Shown here: piece by piece, positions 10,601 through 23,374 of the stretch
Layout: each line of letters starts with the position of its first letter
Numbering within the stretch: position 1 is the first letter of the stretch
From: Fragum whitleyi
Lineage: Eukaryota; Mollusca; Bivalvia; Cardiida; Cardiidae
Length of the DNA stretch: 64,000 nucleotides
Assembly: GCA_948146395.1 (NCBI GenBank)
Contig: OX411543.1
Location: forward strand, 55,470,017-55,534,016
Direction of reading: 5' to 3'
The notes under the pieces: generated by a model
The model's database searches: none
What the model was told of the DNA's origin: nothing
What the model saw: only the letters and a program-made list of their open reading frames with translations
Program-made: the position numbers and the translations under genes

Positions 10601-11569
10601 ATTTTCTTTTTATTATATTGCCCGATTTTTGGTAATAAAATAAGTAAAAAATTGGGATATTTATTGATTTATATTAAAGTGCAAAACATATTTAAAATGC
10701 TGTTTGCTAAATGACGTCAGCAGGTCCATTATGATGTCTATTTCCGAACAAGAATGCAATCTTGTTCTGCTTTCTTATCTCATTTGCTTAGTTATTACAC
10801 TAGTGTAGATTAAACTAAAAACTGCCTATTTTAAATTTTACAAAAGACAACAACCCTGGTCAAACTATGTAATCAGTGCAGTCTTACCAGAATAGACACT
10901 TTTTTTCGAAAACAATGTCTAGCTTATCATTGAGTGAACAATCAGTGGCAAGGGTCAATTATGTAACAAAAAGTCATCATTGTCTATCAAAGTTTCTTGC
11001 AATCAAGCTTCTACAGTAATACTTTGCTAATTTACTTTGGGCCATTTTTGCAGTTTCTAAAAAGTTATCAATATGCTTTGTTGTGGAATTTTGTCAATTA
11101 TAAACCCTCATGCTAAACCTGAAGCTGTTGGCATCCACTGTATGTTGTTTTTGAGACACATTTATTAAGCACCCCTTTGTAGAAGAGGTATACTGCTTTG
11201 CACTTGTCTGTCAGTTGGTCCATGGCCCATTTTTTGTCCGTAGCATATCTCAAAATGTATGCAAGCTAGTATCACGAAACTCCAAAGGTGGATTGATCTC
11301 ATTGGGGAGAAGTGTAGTGCACGATAACTGTAGCTCTACTTGTCATATTCTTTTAGTTATTGCCCTTTGTTTGTTGACAAAGAATATGCCATCTGCCTGT
11401 TCTCTTTGGGGGGGGGGGGGGGGGGTTATAGTTGTTTTACAAACATGTCTTGTTTATATTTAATTTATCATCAAATGATAAAATTTCTGACTGATCCTAA
11501 TTCCTTAAAGATGAAGATGGCATTTCACTTAGTGAACTTATTAAGAAGACTTTTTTCCGGGGGTGGGAG

Positions 11570-11935
11570 GAGGAATCTAGACAAGTAGCAAATTGTTTTA
11601 ATTGTTTAATAAAATATATTGATTTCAATATATTCTGGGCTCAGTGCAACACTATTGTAAGTGTAGATTTATTTATAGGCATTTACAATGGTATTGCACT
11701 GACCCCTTGATATGCATGCCTTCAATACATAAAATTGCCAATAGGAGGCAAGTAATCTAGACAAGTAGGAAATTGTTTTAAATGTTAAATAAAATATATT
11801 GATTTCAATATATTTAGGGCTCAGTGCAACACTATTGTAAGTGTAGATTTTTTTATAGGCACTTACAATGGTATTGCACTGTCTCCTTGATATGCATGCC
11901 TTCAATACATGAAATTACCAATAGAAATATGGTTG
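11570..11935 (+). repeat. Two-copy ~180-bp tandem duplication with internal inverted motif
   Basis: ATCTAGACAAGTAG recurs about 180 bp apart (near 11574 and 11754). Each copy holds AGTGCAACACTATTGTAAGTG facing CACTTACAATGGTATTGCACT (one base differs in the first copy). No coding potential is apparent. The following stretch to 12569 has no recognised feature. Confidence 0.75.
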
Positions 11936-12739
11936 AATGAAGACCAAAACATCATATCTTCAGGTTATAAGGTTTTGGATGCCAGTGACAAAGTTGTGAT
12001 GTTCTTCCAAAACTTGTTAACTTCATCTTGATTTCACAAGCTGAAGTCACTAGGTCTAAGGTGTATATCAGCTTATAACAATTTTATAATGGTATTATTG
12101 TGCCATTTTATTTACCTAAACTTGATCATTGTCATTTAGATAATTAAAACATGATAATTCCTTCATGTCTTAGCATAAACTTACAAATGATAAAATTTTT
12201 AGTGGTCTTGAATTTAGATATATTTTGTAATTGACAAAATGAGTCAGTAATTGACATTTAAGCATGTTACTCATAAAGGTCAAGTTTGGGTGAATTGAAC
12301 CAATGTATACCACCTCTTCTCTTGGCCCAAGAGCTGCGTGTTCAATATTTGTGCGGGAAGAATGAATGAGTTTTATGCATTGTTAAATGATTTGAAATGT
12401 TGCTATGATATGACATTTATATGTACAACATCTGTGGCTTTAAATGTCTTGATTTTATGTGAAGTAAATTATTACAAAACTCTGACTGATACTTATGTTG
12501 TATATAAGGTACATTCCAGGATATGAAGATTTACCAAATCCTATGTACTTGCCCTGATTCTCATATGCCTTAACACTTTCCTGCTTTACAATGTTTTGGA
12601 CCTGTCCAAATTCAAAGGATTTGCAGACGAAAATTAAAAGTGGATTTAATTTGAAAAACTAGAAAGCCATGAACGGCTTGAGTCGCTCCACAGGCTTGTA
12701 ATTCTTGTAAAAGCAAAGAAATTTTTCGACTAGATTTTT

Positions 12740-12885
12740 AGCTCACCTGAGCACAACGTGCTCAAGTGAGCTATTGTGATCACCTTTTGTCCGGCATCCG
12801 TCCGTCGTCCGTCGTCAGTCGTCCGTCGTCCGTCGTCAGTCGTCCGTCGTCCGTCAACAATTTCTTTAAATGACATCTCCTCCTT

Positions 12886-12917
<32 letters not shown>

Positions 12918-14464
12918 GAAATGTTCCTTAGGTGATCCCCTTTAAGAATTGCTAAAAGAATTGAAATCGGTGAAAAACTCTGGTTGCTATGGCAACAAAA
13001 GTTAAAAATTTAAGAAAATCTTTAAAATTCTTCTTCTTCTGAACAAGCAGCCCTACAGCCATGAAATTTGGCATGGATGATCAGCTCATAGACCTTAATA
13101 AAAATAGCTAAAATCATATCTGTTGGGCCACCAGGTGCGGAGCACCAGGGGGGAGGGGGTAGTACTTTGGGTAAATTTTGTAATCTTTAACCTTCTTCTT
13201 CTTCTGAATAAGAAGCCCTACAGCCTTCAAAATTGGCATGGAGGATCAGCTCATAGACTTTAATAAAAATAGCTCAAATCATATCTGTTGGGCCACCAGG
13301 TGCGGAGCACCAGGGGGGAGGGGGTAGTACTTTTGTGAAAATTTTGTAATCCTTAACCTTCTTCTTCTAAACCAGGAGCCCGACAGATTTGAATATTGGC
13401 ATGGATGATCAGCATATTGACATTAATTGAATTAGCTAAAATCATGACTGTAGATTCACCAGGTGCGGAGCACCAGGGGGGAACGGGTAGTACTTTTGTG
13501 AAAATTTTGTAATCTTTAACCTTCTTCTTCTGATGAATCACAAGCCCTACAGACTTGAAAATTGGCATGGAGGATCAGCTCATTGACCTTTATTAAAAAA
13601 GCTAAAATCATGACTGTAATGCCACCAGGTGCGGAGCACCAGGGGGGAGGGGGAGTCCTTTTGTGAAAATTTTATAACTTTAACCTTCATCTTCTAATGA
13701 ACCAGGAGCCCTATAGACTCCAATATTGGCATGGATGATAAGCATATTGATCTTAAATTAAGTAGCTAAAATCATGAATGTAGGGTCACCAGATGCGGAG
13801 CATTAGTGGGGAGGGGGTAGTACTTTGGATCAATTTTGAAATCTTTAACCTTATTCTTCTCCTGGATCAGGAACCCTACAGACTTGAAAATTGTCATGGG
13901 TGATCAATATATTGACCTTTATAAAAATACATGTAGCTTAAATGATGACTGTAGGGTCACCAGGTGCTGAGTGTCTTGGGGAGGGGGTAGTACTTTGGAT
14001 CATTTTTGAAATCTTTAAACTTCTTCTAATGAACCAGGAGTCCTACAGACTTGAAAATTGGTATGGATGATCAGCATATGGACATTAATTGAATTAGCTA
14101 AAATCATGACTGTAGATTAACCAGGTGCAGAGCATCTTGGGGGAGGGGGGTGTGTGCTTGAATGAGAATTTTGAATCCCTACAGCCTTTATATTTGACAT
14201 GGATTGATCAACACATTAAAGAAAACTTTAAAAGTCTCAGACTCAGCCTGTATATCTGGCATAGATTAGCTGATTACAACCCTTTTATGAAAAAGCTTAG
14301 ATAAATAATGACCAGGGGAGGAGCAGAGGGGGGGGGGGAAGGATTATTTCAAATGTTATCTGATTGAATAAGTGAAAATCTCTTTTTCTGTGGTTGCATG
14401 GACATACCTAGGTAATGAAGCTTTTTTCTCAGGTGAGCGCACCCAGGGCCAACGGCCCTCTTGT
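12740..14464 (+). mobile_element. AGCTCACCTGAG-type element with ~165-bp tandem core
   Basis: The start AGCTCACCTGAGCACAACGT with GTGCTCAAGTGAGCT forms a terminal hairpin, followed by a GTCCGTCGTC-rich stretch. Next come about eight ~165-bp repeats, each with CTTCTTCTTCTGA, CATGGATGATCAG and CCAGGTGCGGAGCACCAGG. The right end is a hairpin (AGGGCCAACGGCCCT) and CTCTTGT. It is inserted in pearl element A. No protein is encoded. It resembles a widespread molluscan repeat; Helitron/Helentron affiliation is inference. Confidence 0.8.
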
Positions 14465-15076
14465 TAAATATTTGGGGTTCTACTGATGTTGAAAATGATT
14501 TTCAAAGTTTCAACTATATAACAGATAGAGAAATGACCTCCGCTCTTAAAAGACACATTTTCCATCAAATCAAAATAATTTTTGGCTGCATGATAATGGG
14601 TTACCCAAAGATCATACCAAAAATGTTTGATTGATATCCATCAGTTACATACTGAGAAATTGATTTTCATAGTTTCCACTATTTAACATATTGAGAAATG
14701 ACCTCCACCCATAAAATGCATATTTTTCATCCAATCAAAATAATTTTTGGTACACTGATAAAGGGTCACTCAATGATCATTCCAGTGAAATTTGATTGAT
14801 ATCCAAATATTAGATTCTGAGAAAAAAAATTGCAAATTTTCCACTATATAACATAAAGAGAAATGACCTCCGCCCTTAAAATGCATATTTTATATCCGAT
14901 CACAATGATTTTATGTAGACTGATAAAGGGTCACTCAAGGATCATTCCAGTACATTTTGGTTGATATCCATCAGTTACATACTGAGAAAATGATTTTCAA
15001 AGTTTCCACTATTTAACGTATTGAGAAATGACCTCCGCCCATTAAATACATATTTTCCATCCAATCACAATGGTTT

Positions 15077-16091
15077 TTAGCTCCACTGGCTGAAAGCCAC
15101 TGGGGCTATTGTCATGGCGTTGTGTCCGTCCGTCCGTCCGTCCGTCCGTCCGTGCATCCGGTCGTAAACTTTTCTTTAGAAATCTTCTCCTCAGAAACTA
15201 CTGGATGGATTTCAACCAAACTTCACAGGAATGATCCTTTGGTGACCCTCTTTCAAAGTTGTTCAAGAAATTTTGATCCAATGAAAAACATGGATTTTAT
15301 GGGCGTGGCTAATTTCCAAATATGGTAAAAAGTGAGTTTTCTCAGATTCTAATCAATGGATACCAATGAAATTTTACATGAATGATCCTTGGGTGACCCT
15401 TTATTGGTCTACAAAAAATCATTGTGATCAGATGGAAAATATGCATTTTATGGGCGGAGGTCATTTCTCTATATGTTATATAGTGGAAACTTTGAAAACC
15501 ATTTTTCTCAGAATTTAACTGATGGATATCAACCAAATTTCACTGGAATGATCCTGGAGTGACCCTTTATCAGTCTACAAAAAATCATTGTGATTGGATG
15601 CAAAATATGCATTTTATGGGCAGAGGTCATTTCTCTATATGTTATATAGTGGAAACTTTGTAAATCATTTTCTCAGAATCTAATTTTTGGATATCAACCA
15701 AATTTCACTGGAATGATCCTTGAGTGACCCTTTATCAGTGTACCAAAACTTATTTTCATCGGATGGAAAATATGCATTTTATGGGCGGAGGTCATTTCTC
15801 AATATGTTAAATAGTGGAAACTATGAAAATCATTTTCTCAGAATGTAACTGATGGATATCAATCAAACATGTTTGGTATGATCTTTGGGTGACCCATTAT
15901 CATGCAGCAAAAAATTATTTTGATTTTAATAGCGGAGGTCATTTCTCTATATGTTATATAGTTGAAAACTTTGAAAATCATTTTCAACATCAGTAGAACC
16001 CCAAATATCTAAAAATCTAGTCAAAACATTTATTTGCTTTTACAAGAATTTCAAGCCTGTGGAGCGACTCAAGCCATTCATGGCTTTCTAG
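15077..16091 (+). mobile_element. Pearl-type element nested inside element A
   Basis: The element runs from TTAGCTCCACTGGC to GGCTTTCTAG. It includes a (CCGT)n microsatellite at about 15124-15152 and five to six core repeats. The host repeat reads ...GATTTTTTGTAGACTG when uninterrupted. Here three T residues lie on each side, so the insertion added no target duplication and fell between two T residues. Confidence 0.85.
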
Positions 16092-16597
16092 TTTGTAGAC
16101 TGATAAAGGGTCACTCAAGGATCAATCCAGTGAAATTTGGTTGATATCCATCATTTACTTTCTGAGAAAATGATTTTCATATTTCCACTATATAACATAT
16201 AGAGAAATGACCTCCGCCCATAAAATGCATATTTTCCATCCAATCATAATGATTTTTTGTAGACTGATAAAGGGTCACCCAAGGATCATTCATGGAAAAT
16301 TTAATTGGTATCTATTGATTAGAATCTGAGAAAACTCACTTTTTACCATATTTGGAAATTAGCCACGCCCATTAAATCCATGTTTTTCATTGGATCAAAA
16401 TTTCTTGAACAACTTTGAAAGAGGGTCACCCAAGGATCATTTCTGTGAAGTTTGGTTGAAATCTATCCAGTAGTTTCTGAGGAGAAGATTTTTAAAGAAA
16501 AGTTTACGACCGGCCGCACGCACGGACGGACGGACGGACGCACGACGGACACAACGCCATGACAATAGCCCCAGTGGCTTTCAGCCAGTGGAGCTAA

Positions 16598-17608
16598 CTA
16601 GAAAGCCATGAATGGCTTGTGTCGCCCCACAGGCTTGAATTTCTTGTAATAGCTAATCCAAGTTTTGACTAGATATTTTGGCTTCTACTGATGTTGAAAT
16701 GATTTTCAAAGTTTCCACTATTATAACCTATAGAGAAATGACCTCCGCCCATTATGATAAAATACATATTTTTCATCTGATCACAATATTTTTTGGTAGA
16801 CTGATAAAGGGTCACCCAAGGATCATACTAATGAAGTTTGATTGATATCCATCAATTACATTCTGAGAAAATGATTTTCAAAGTTTCCCTATATAACATA
16901 TAGAGAAGTGACCTCCGCCCATAAAAGACATATTCTTCATCTGATCACAATAAGTTTTCATAGACTGAAAGAGGGTCACCCAAGGATCATTCATGTAAAA
17001 TTTGGTTGATATCTATCAGTTAGTTTCTGAGAAAATGATTTTCAAAGTTTCCACTAAATAGCATAAAGAGAAATGACCTCCGCCCATAAAATACATATTT
17101 TTCATCTGATCACAATAATTTTTGGTAGACTGATAAAGGGTCACCCAAGGATCATTCATGTAAAATTTGATTGATATCTATCAGTTAGATTCCAAGAAAA
17201 CGATTCTCAAAGTTTCCACTATATAACATATAGAGAAATGACCTCCGCCCATAAAATACATATTTTTCATCTGATCACAATAATTTTTGGTAGACTGATA
17301 AAGGATCACCCAAGGAACATTCATGTAAAATTTAATTCGTATCCATCAAATAGAACCTGAGAAAAGTCCCTTTTTACCATATTTGGAAATTAGCCACGCC
17401 CATTTCATTGGATCTAAAATTCTTGAACAACTTTGAAAGAGGGTCACCCAAGGATCATTCCTGTGAAGTTTGGTTTAAATCTATCCAGTAGTTTCTGAGG
17501 AGAAGATTTTTAAAGAAAAAGTTTACGACCGCACGCACGGACGGACGGACGCACGACGGACACAACGCCATGACAATAGCCCCAGTGGCTTTCAGCCAGT
17601 GGAGCTAA
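16598..17608 (-). mobile_element. Pearl-type element B
   Basis: On the + strand it runs CTAGAAAGCCATGAATGGCTT, reversed core repeats, the ACGG/CGCA microsatellite, and CAGTGGCTTTCAGCCAGTGGAGCTAA. Core repeat spacing is 165 bp (for example 17071 to 17236). It forms the left breakpoint region of the ~5.77-kb tandem duplication. Confidence 0.85.
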
Positions 17609-19370
17609 TAACCAATCAGTAGGGTAGAAAATAGTGTGGAAAAAGAAGAAATTGCTTGTCAGAAGCAATTTCTTCTTTTTTCACAATGTTTTCTCAATCA
17701 TAAAATCACAGACACGTAAAAAGCAGGGATTAAACAGCAAAGGGTTAAAAAAAGTCCTCAGTTAAGCATACCTGAGCACAATGTGAGTTTTGTGATCATT
17801 GAATGTCTCCTCATCTGTAGTCAGATGCCAACAGCTTGAATTCTACCCAAGGTCCCAGGATTGACAGCCATTGAGTTACTGAGTTAACTGGCCCGGGCTC
17901 TAGAAATATGACCCATTGGGTGAACATCATGAAACTTAGCATGCTTGTTTGGTGTAAAGTATGAACCATATTGAAATAGGGCCAGATCCATTTGAATTAT
18001 TGGCTCTTGATTACTTTTTTTATACATCTTTTATCGAAAGACAGGACATATTATGTTATCACCTATGGCATTTGGCATTCTGACAGCGTTTACTTCTTTG
18101 TCTGGAGCAAAACTCAACCACTTGATGCCAAGTCACAAGAACCATTTCACAACCTAGCTAATTTGTTTAGTTATTGTTCTTTGTTGATTTTTAGACTTAA
18201 ATCCCCTCCAATTCCAGCAGTGCGGCAGGCGTATCTTGTTACGATTTGCCACCTAAAAGCACTCTCAAAGCAGTTTTTTTTGTTCACTCTCCACAAATCC
18301 TGCCCTGTGTTCAGGATGACAAATCAGAGCAAACTGTTTGCAAATTATACCCCACCGCAGCATGTTTTATCATCCCATCAGAAAACATGGGAAATTGGGT
18401 TTTATTTCTATGCCCCCACATCCATAGATCGGGGACATTTTGTATATGGCTAGTCTTTCTGTCTGTCTGTTACTCTGCTTGTCCCTTTATCCAAGAAAAA
18501 AAAATTATAGTCTGTTTGACTTCTATATGGACCAACCTTTTCATCAATTATATTAAATTGAATTTGAGTGAATGATTTTTATGTGGTTAATTCTTAATTT
18601 CATCTTTATACCAGGCTGTTTAGTAGAAAGAAAATGTAAACATATAGTAAAAACACATGGTTTTATACGTAATATTTGACAGAAGAAATGTCCATTCCTT
18701 ATTTAGAAATGCTAATGAGCTTATCCGCAGTTATGTCACCTTTATCTAAATATCACCTGATTTGTACCGTTAATACTCGCCTGCTTATCTGTTTTTTTCT
18801 CATGAAAATCCCAAAAACTTTGTTACATAAAGCTTTTGATTGGTCTCAATATGTGAATATGGGGCTTATCTCAGATTAGATAAAAGACAATTATCAATTA
18901 TCTGGTCAAACGGTGTTAGAACAAAGAGAGAATACACTCAGATTTGATATCCTAAGGGAGTAAATATCTTTGACAAAATTAATTTGATACTAATACTAAT
19001 TTTTATACGTAAAAGACTCACTTAAAATCATACACTTTTGATTCGGCCCCTATGCAAATCAAACCCATTTTTGGATAGACATATTTCTGTTCCGTTTAGT
19101 ACAGACACAAGAAGGTATGAAAGGCTGGAAATTAACATGTACACGGACGGACAAAATCATTATTTTACATTCAAAAATTCTGAAAAACAAAATTCTTCAT
19201 GGTATTAGATGGAAAATATGATATTACAAGAAAAAAAGTTTCATTTATTCTATTCTGAGATTTTCAGCAAAGTGTTGGTCCATATAGAAGTCAGCCGGAC
19301 TATAACATTGGTCATAACTTTTGAGTGGTAAGTGATAGAGCCATCATATTTCACATGATGGTTGCTTGGG

Positions 19371-19598
19371 ACTTTTTTTTTTTGAATGGTGTTTGAAGCT
19401 ACTTTCAACATTATTACAGTTCTATCGCAGTAGCTGGAGCACCGATCAATTGATCCTTGGTATTTCTCACACCAGTGATCCCATCACATCCTTTCCTAGC
19501 CTCCAGCTGCTATCCCATATAGGTCTACGATCATCAACCCATTGATGGGAGACAAATAGTCAGAAAGGATGAGTGCTCCTGTGGATTGAACTGGAGAC
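19371..19598 (-). mobile_element. SINE with 8-bp target duplication
   Basis: The element is flanked by TGCTTGGG at 19363-19370 and 19599-19606. A T run on the left is the A tail on the other strand. On the - strand it begins CTCCAGTTCAATCC (B-box-like) and includes GATAGCAGCTGGAGGCTAGG. It ends near GCGATAGAACTGTAATAATGTTGAAAG, a 3' block shared with the SINE at 28078-28226. It is copied at 25136-25363 by the tandem duplication. Confidence 0.82.
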
Positions 19599-20121
19599 TG
19601 CTTGGGTCAAGACCTTTCTGTTGATACCAGGCTTAAGGTCATGTGTCAAGTACAAATTTGTGAGAAATAACTTTAATATTATTGGCGATAACTTTGGATT
19701 GGTCGGTGATATAGCCTTGATATTTTATTTGTGCATAGCTTGTAAAAAGACCTTTCTGTGAATACTTAAGAGTGTCAAGGTCAATGTTATTTTTTCAACG
19801 GCACTTTTTCAAAATAAAAACTTTGACATCGGCCATAACTTTAGATTACTAAGTGATAAAGCCTTCATATTTCACATTGCGATAGCGTGGGACAAGACCT
19901 TTCCGATGGCACAATTGTCAAGTTCATATGTCAGCGTCAAGGTTATTTTTCAAGGAAAAATTTTGTAAAATTAGAACTAACTTTTGGCATATCTTTTGAA
20001 TAGTAAGTCATATAGCTTTGATATTTCACATGTGCATTTCTTGTGACAAGGCTGTTCCATTAACACCATAGTCAAGGTCATCTGCTGAGGTCAGTGTAAT
20101 TTTTTTCAAGGTTACTTTTTT

Positions 20122-21362
20122 TAGCTCACCTGAGCACAAAGTGCTCAAGGTGAGCTATTGTGATCGTAGAATGTCCGTCGTCAGTCGTCCGTCGTGCGTC
20201 GTCCACAATTTCTTTAAACATCTTCTCCTCCTAAACCAGTGGGCCAATCTTGATGAAACTTGGCAGGGATGTTCCTTGGGTCAAGCTCTACCAAAATTGT
20301 TCAAATGAATGAAATCCACCCTTAACTTTCCCTTTACCCTTAACAAAAAGGGTGAAAATATGAAAATCTTTAAAAATCTTCTTCTCTGAAACCAGAAGGC
20401 AGACAGCTTTCATATTTGGTATAAAGCACCATCTAGTAGACCTCTACCAAGTTTGTTCATATCAAGACCCTGGGGTCATATTTGGGCTTTGCCCGGGCCC
20501 AACCCTTTTTACATAGAATCAAAGAGCGAAAATCTTTAAAAATCTTCTCGTCTGAAACCAGATGGCACACAGCTTTCATATTTGGTATGAAGCATCACCT
20601 AGAGGGCCTCTACCAAGTTTGTTCATATCAAGACCATTGGGTCATATTTAGGCTTTGCACGGGTGCATCCCTTTATCTCTTATGAGCACGAAGGATGAAA
20701 ATATGAAAATCTTCAAAAAACCTTCTTCTATGAAAGCAGAAGGCAGACAGCTTTCATATTTGGTATGTAGAATCATCTAGTAGACTTCTACCAAGTTTGT
20801 TCATATCAAGACCCTAGGATCATATTTGGGCTCCACCTGGGCGCAACCCTTTATACATAGAATCAAAGAGCGAAATTTTTTTAAAATCTTCTTTAATCGA
20901 AACCAGAGGGCACACTGCTTTCATTTTCGGTATGTAGCATCATCTAGTAGGCCCCTACCAAGTTTGTTCATATCAAGACCATTTGGGCTCCACCCGGGCG
21001 CATCCCTTTCAGCTCATCTGAGCACAAAGGGTGAAAATATGAAAACCTTCAAAAATCATCTTCTCTGAAACCAGTAGGCAGACAGCTTTCATATTTAGTA
21101 TGTAGCATCATCTTATGGACCTCTTCCAAGTTTGGTCATATCAAGACCCTGGGGTCACATTTGGGGTCCACCCGGGTGCATCCCTTTTTACATAGAATCA
21201 AAAAGCAAACAGGCATATCTGTCTTGCTATTCCCTGAAAACATTCCATGGTATTGATCTTAGGCAATTTCTTCTTTTTGACATCTGCCTATCTAATTAAT
21301 GTGATGTCCCAGGGGTCAAAGAGACTCAGGTGAGCGATCTAGGACCATCTTGGTCCTCTTGT
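20122..21362 (+). mobile_element. AGCTCACCTGAG-type element with ~160-bp core repeats
   Basis: AGCTCACCTGAGCACAAAGT and GTGCTCAAGGTGAGCT form the left hairpin, followed by a GTCGTCAGTCGTCC tract. About five to six repeats follow, each with CTTCTCTGAAACCAGA, GACAGCTTTCATATTTGGTA and CTACCAAGTTTGTTCATATC. The right end is the hairpin AGGACCATCTTGGTCCT and CTTGT. Its copy in the second duplicate is broken at 26529 and resumes at 36178. Confidence 0.82.
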
Positions 21363-21779
21363 CAACATAAAAGCTTTAATATTGATCATAACTTTTGATT
21401 GGTAAGTGATTAAGCCTTCATATTTCATGATGCTTGCTTTGGACAAGACCTTTCGGAATGTACCATCATCAAGGTTATATGTGAAGGCAAGGTCATCTTT
21501 CCAGGTAAAATTCTGTAAAATTTAAACTAGCTTTTGCCATATTTTTGGATTGGTAAGTCTTGGAGCCTTCTTATTTCACATGTATATTACTTTTGACAAG
21601 ACCTTTACATGCATTACAAAGTCAAGGTGATTAGTCAAGGTCATTTAATAAAATGCACTCACTGATTACATAAAAACTTTACAACTAGGTTTATCTTTAG
21701 ATAAGTTAGACACCACCTGTTGAATATTGGTAAAAAGCATCAGTTGAGGATTTCCATATTCATGTTTCAAACCACTTTT

Positions 21780-22188
21780 TAGAACAAGAGCTTCGCAGAG
21801 CGGCACATATACGCCCGATGGGGCTTGTCAGTAACCTTGGCTTGTCAGTAATGTGAGCTTGAATGATAGCTAGAAAAATTGCAGACAGACGACTGGGGCC
21901 ATAACATAGTATGACTCTTTGAGTGTAAATTGAAAATGGTTTTATGCACAACTATACGCCAAACAGTCATTTTGCAAGTTTCAGTTCATTCCAATTCAAA
22001 GTGTGACCAGGTGCTCACAAAAGAAATATAGTGAAATTCAAACAATTCAAGGGCAGATAATACAAGAAAGACCCAAGCTTTTTGAATTTCTGAAGTCTTA
22101 AGTTCAACCAAATATCAGGGTTACATTGTGGCAAGATTCATTTCAATCCAATCAAATTTGTTGGAGTTGTGCACACACACACACAAAA
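21780..22188 (+). repeat. CAAGAGCTTCGC-type dispersed element, left part
   Basis: It begins ACAAGAGCTTCGCAGAGCGG, a reversed hairpin plus CTCTTGT terminus. It contains AATTCAAGGGCAGATAAT, the unit of the array at 38800-39860. The pearl-type copy at 22189 interrupts it. The equivalent left part in the second duplicate is 37194-37600. Confidence 0.7.
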
Positions 22189-23374
22189 CTAGAAAGCCAT
22201 GAATGGCTCGAGTCGCTCCACAGGCTTGAAATTCTTGTAATCAAAGTTTTGACTAGATTTTTTAGATATTTTGGGTTCTATTTATGTTGAAATGATATTC
22301 AAAGTTTCCACTATTATAACATATAGAGAAATTACCTCCGCCAATAAAAGACATAATTTTCATCCGATCACGATAATTTTTGGCTGCATGATAATGGATC
22401 ACCCAAGGAACATACTAATGAAGTTTGATTGATATCCATTGATTACATTCTGAGAAAATGATTTTCAAAGTTTCCACTATATAACATAGAGAAAAATGAC
22501 CTCCGCCCATAAAATACATATTTTTCATTCGAGCACAAACATTTTTGATAGACTGATTAAGAATCATTCAAGGATCATTCCTGTGAAATTTGGTTGATAT
22601 CCATCACTTTCATTCTGAGAAAATGATTTTCAAAGTTACCACTATATAACAAATAGAGAAATGACCTCCGCCCAAAAAATACACAATTTTCATTCGATCA
22701 CAATAATTTTTAGTAGACTGATAAAGGGTCACCCAAGGATCATTCATGTAAAATTTGGTTGATATCTATAAGTTAGTTTTTGAGAAAATGATTTTTTAAG
22801 TTTCCACTATATAACATTTAGAGAAATGAGCTCCGCCCATAAAATACATATTTTTCATCTGATCAAAATAATTTTTGGTAGACTGATAAAGGGTCACCCA
22901 AGGATCAATCATGTAAAATTTGGTTGATATCTATCAGTTAGTTTCTGAGAAAATGATTTTCAAAGTTTCCACTATATTACGTATAGAGAAATGACCTCCG
23001 CCCATAAAATGCATATTTTTCATCTGATCAAAATAATTTTTGGTAGATTGATAAAGGGTCACCCAAGGATCAGTCATGTAAAATTATTTTGGTATCCATC
23101 TATTAGAACCTGAGAAAAGTCACTTTTTACCATATTTGGAAATTAGCCACGCCCATTAAATCCATGTTTTTCATTGGATCAAAATTTCTTGAACAACTTT
23201 GAAAGAGGGTCACCCAAGGATCATTCCTGTGAAGTTTGGTTTAAATCCATCCAGTAGTTTCTGAGGAGAAGATTTTTAAAGAAAAAGTTTACGACCGCAC
23301 GCACGGACGGACGGACGCACGACGGACACAACGCCATGACAATAGCCCCAGTGGCTTTCAGCCAGTGGAGCTAA
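22189..23374 (-). mobile_element. Chimeric pearl-type element at the duplication junction
   Basis: Its left flank and left portion match the copy at 37601-38782. Its right portion and flank (GAGCTAATAACCAATCAG) match element B at 16598-17608. The switch lies around 23190-23240. Left of it the text has the ATTAAATCCATGTTTTTC segment that element B lacks. Right of it the text has GGTTTAAAT and the ACGGACGGACGGACGC microsatellite of element B. This is the product expected from recombination between two pearl copies. Confidence 0.85.

Larger units (their letters stand above)
12659..16597 (-). mobile_element. Pearl-type element A, itself carrying two nested insertions
   Basis: Read on the - strand it starts TTAGCTCCACTGGCTG and ends with the hairpin and CTAG. 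Its interior is reversed ~165-bp core repeats. One nested insertion is the AGCTCACC element at 12740-14464. The other is a second pearl-type copy in the opposite orientation at 15077-16091. Element A abuts element B directly (GAGCTAA then CTAG at 16598). Confidence 0.8.
12570..17748. mobile_element. Family 1 MITE split by a 4.95-kb pearl composite
   Basis: The left half (12570-12658) starts TTAACACTTTCCTGCTTTAC. The right half (17609-17748) ends AGCAAAGGGTTAA. Joined across the insertion they match the intact copy at 26690-26918, where the uninterrupted site reads GAAAAATAACC. The break therefore lies between the A run and TAACC. This gives a precise empty site for the pearl composite. Confidence 0.88.
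17609..23374 (+). repeat. First copy of a ~5.77-kb tandem duplication
   Basis: The sequence from just after element B to the end of the pearl copy at 22189-23374 is repeated almost base for base from 23375. The offset is 5764-5766 bp. Open frames in both copies are identical or differ by one or two residues. They have no recognisable domains and no gene-like context, so I do not call them genes. Contents in order are a family 1 MITE half, an ATGCCCCC-type start (18412), a SINE (19371-19598), a 'CATAACTTTTGA' ~170-bp array, a nested AGCTCACC element (20122-21362), and a CAAGAGCTTCGC-type repeat (21783). Confidence 0.93.

Noticed and set aside
16700..17350. CRISPR-like regularly spaced repeats
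   Set aside because: The units are contiguous ~165-bp core repeats of a mobile element in an animal genome, without unique spacers or cas genes.
17992..18453. 153-residue open frame, also present at 23757-24218
   Set aside because: It lies in a dispersed repeat and is duplicated only because the whole segment is. It has no domain, no splice or promoter context, and an overlapping frame is equally open.
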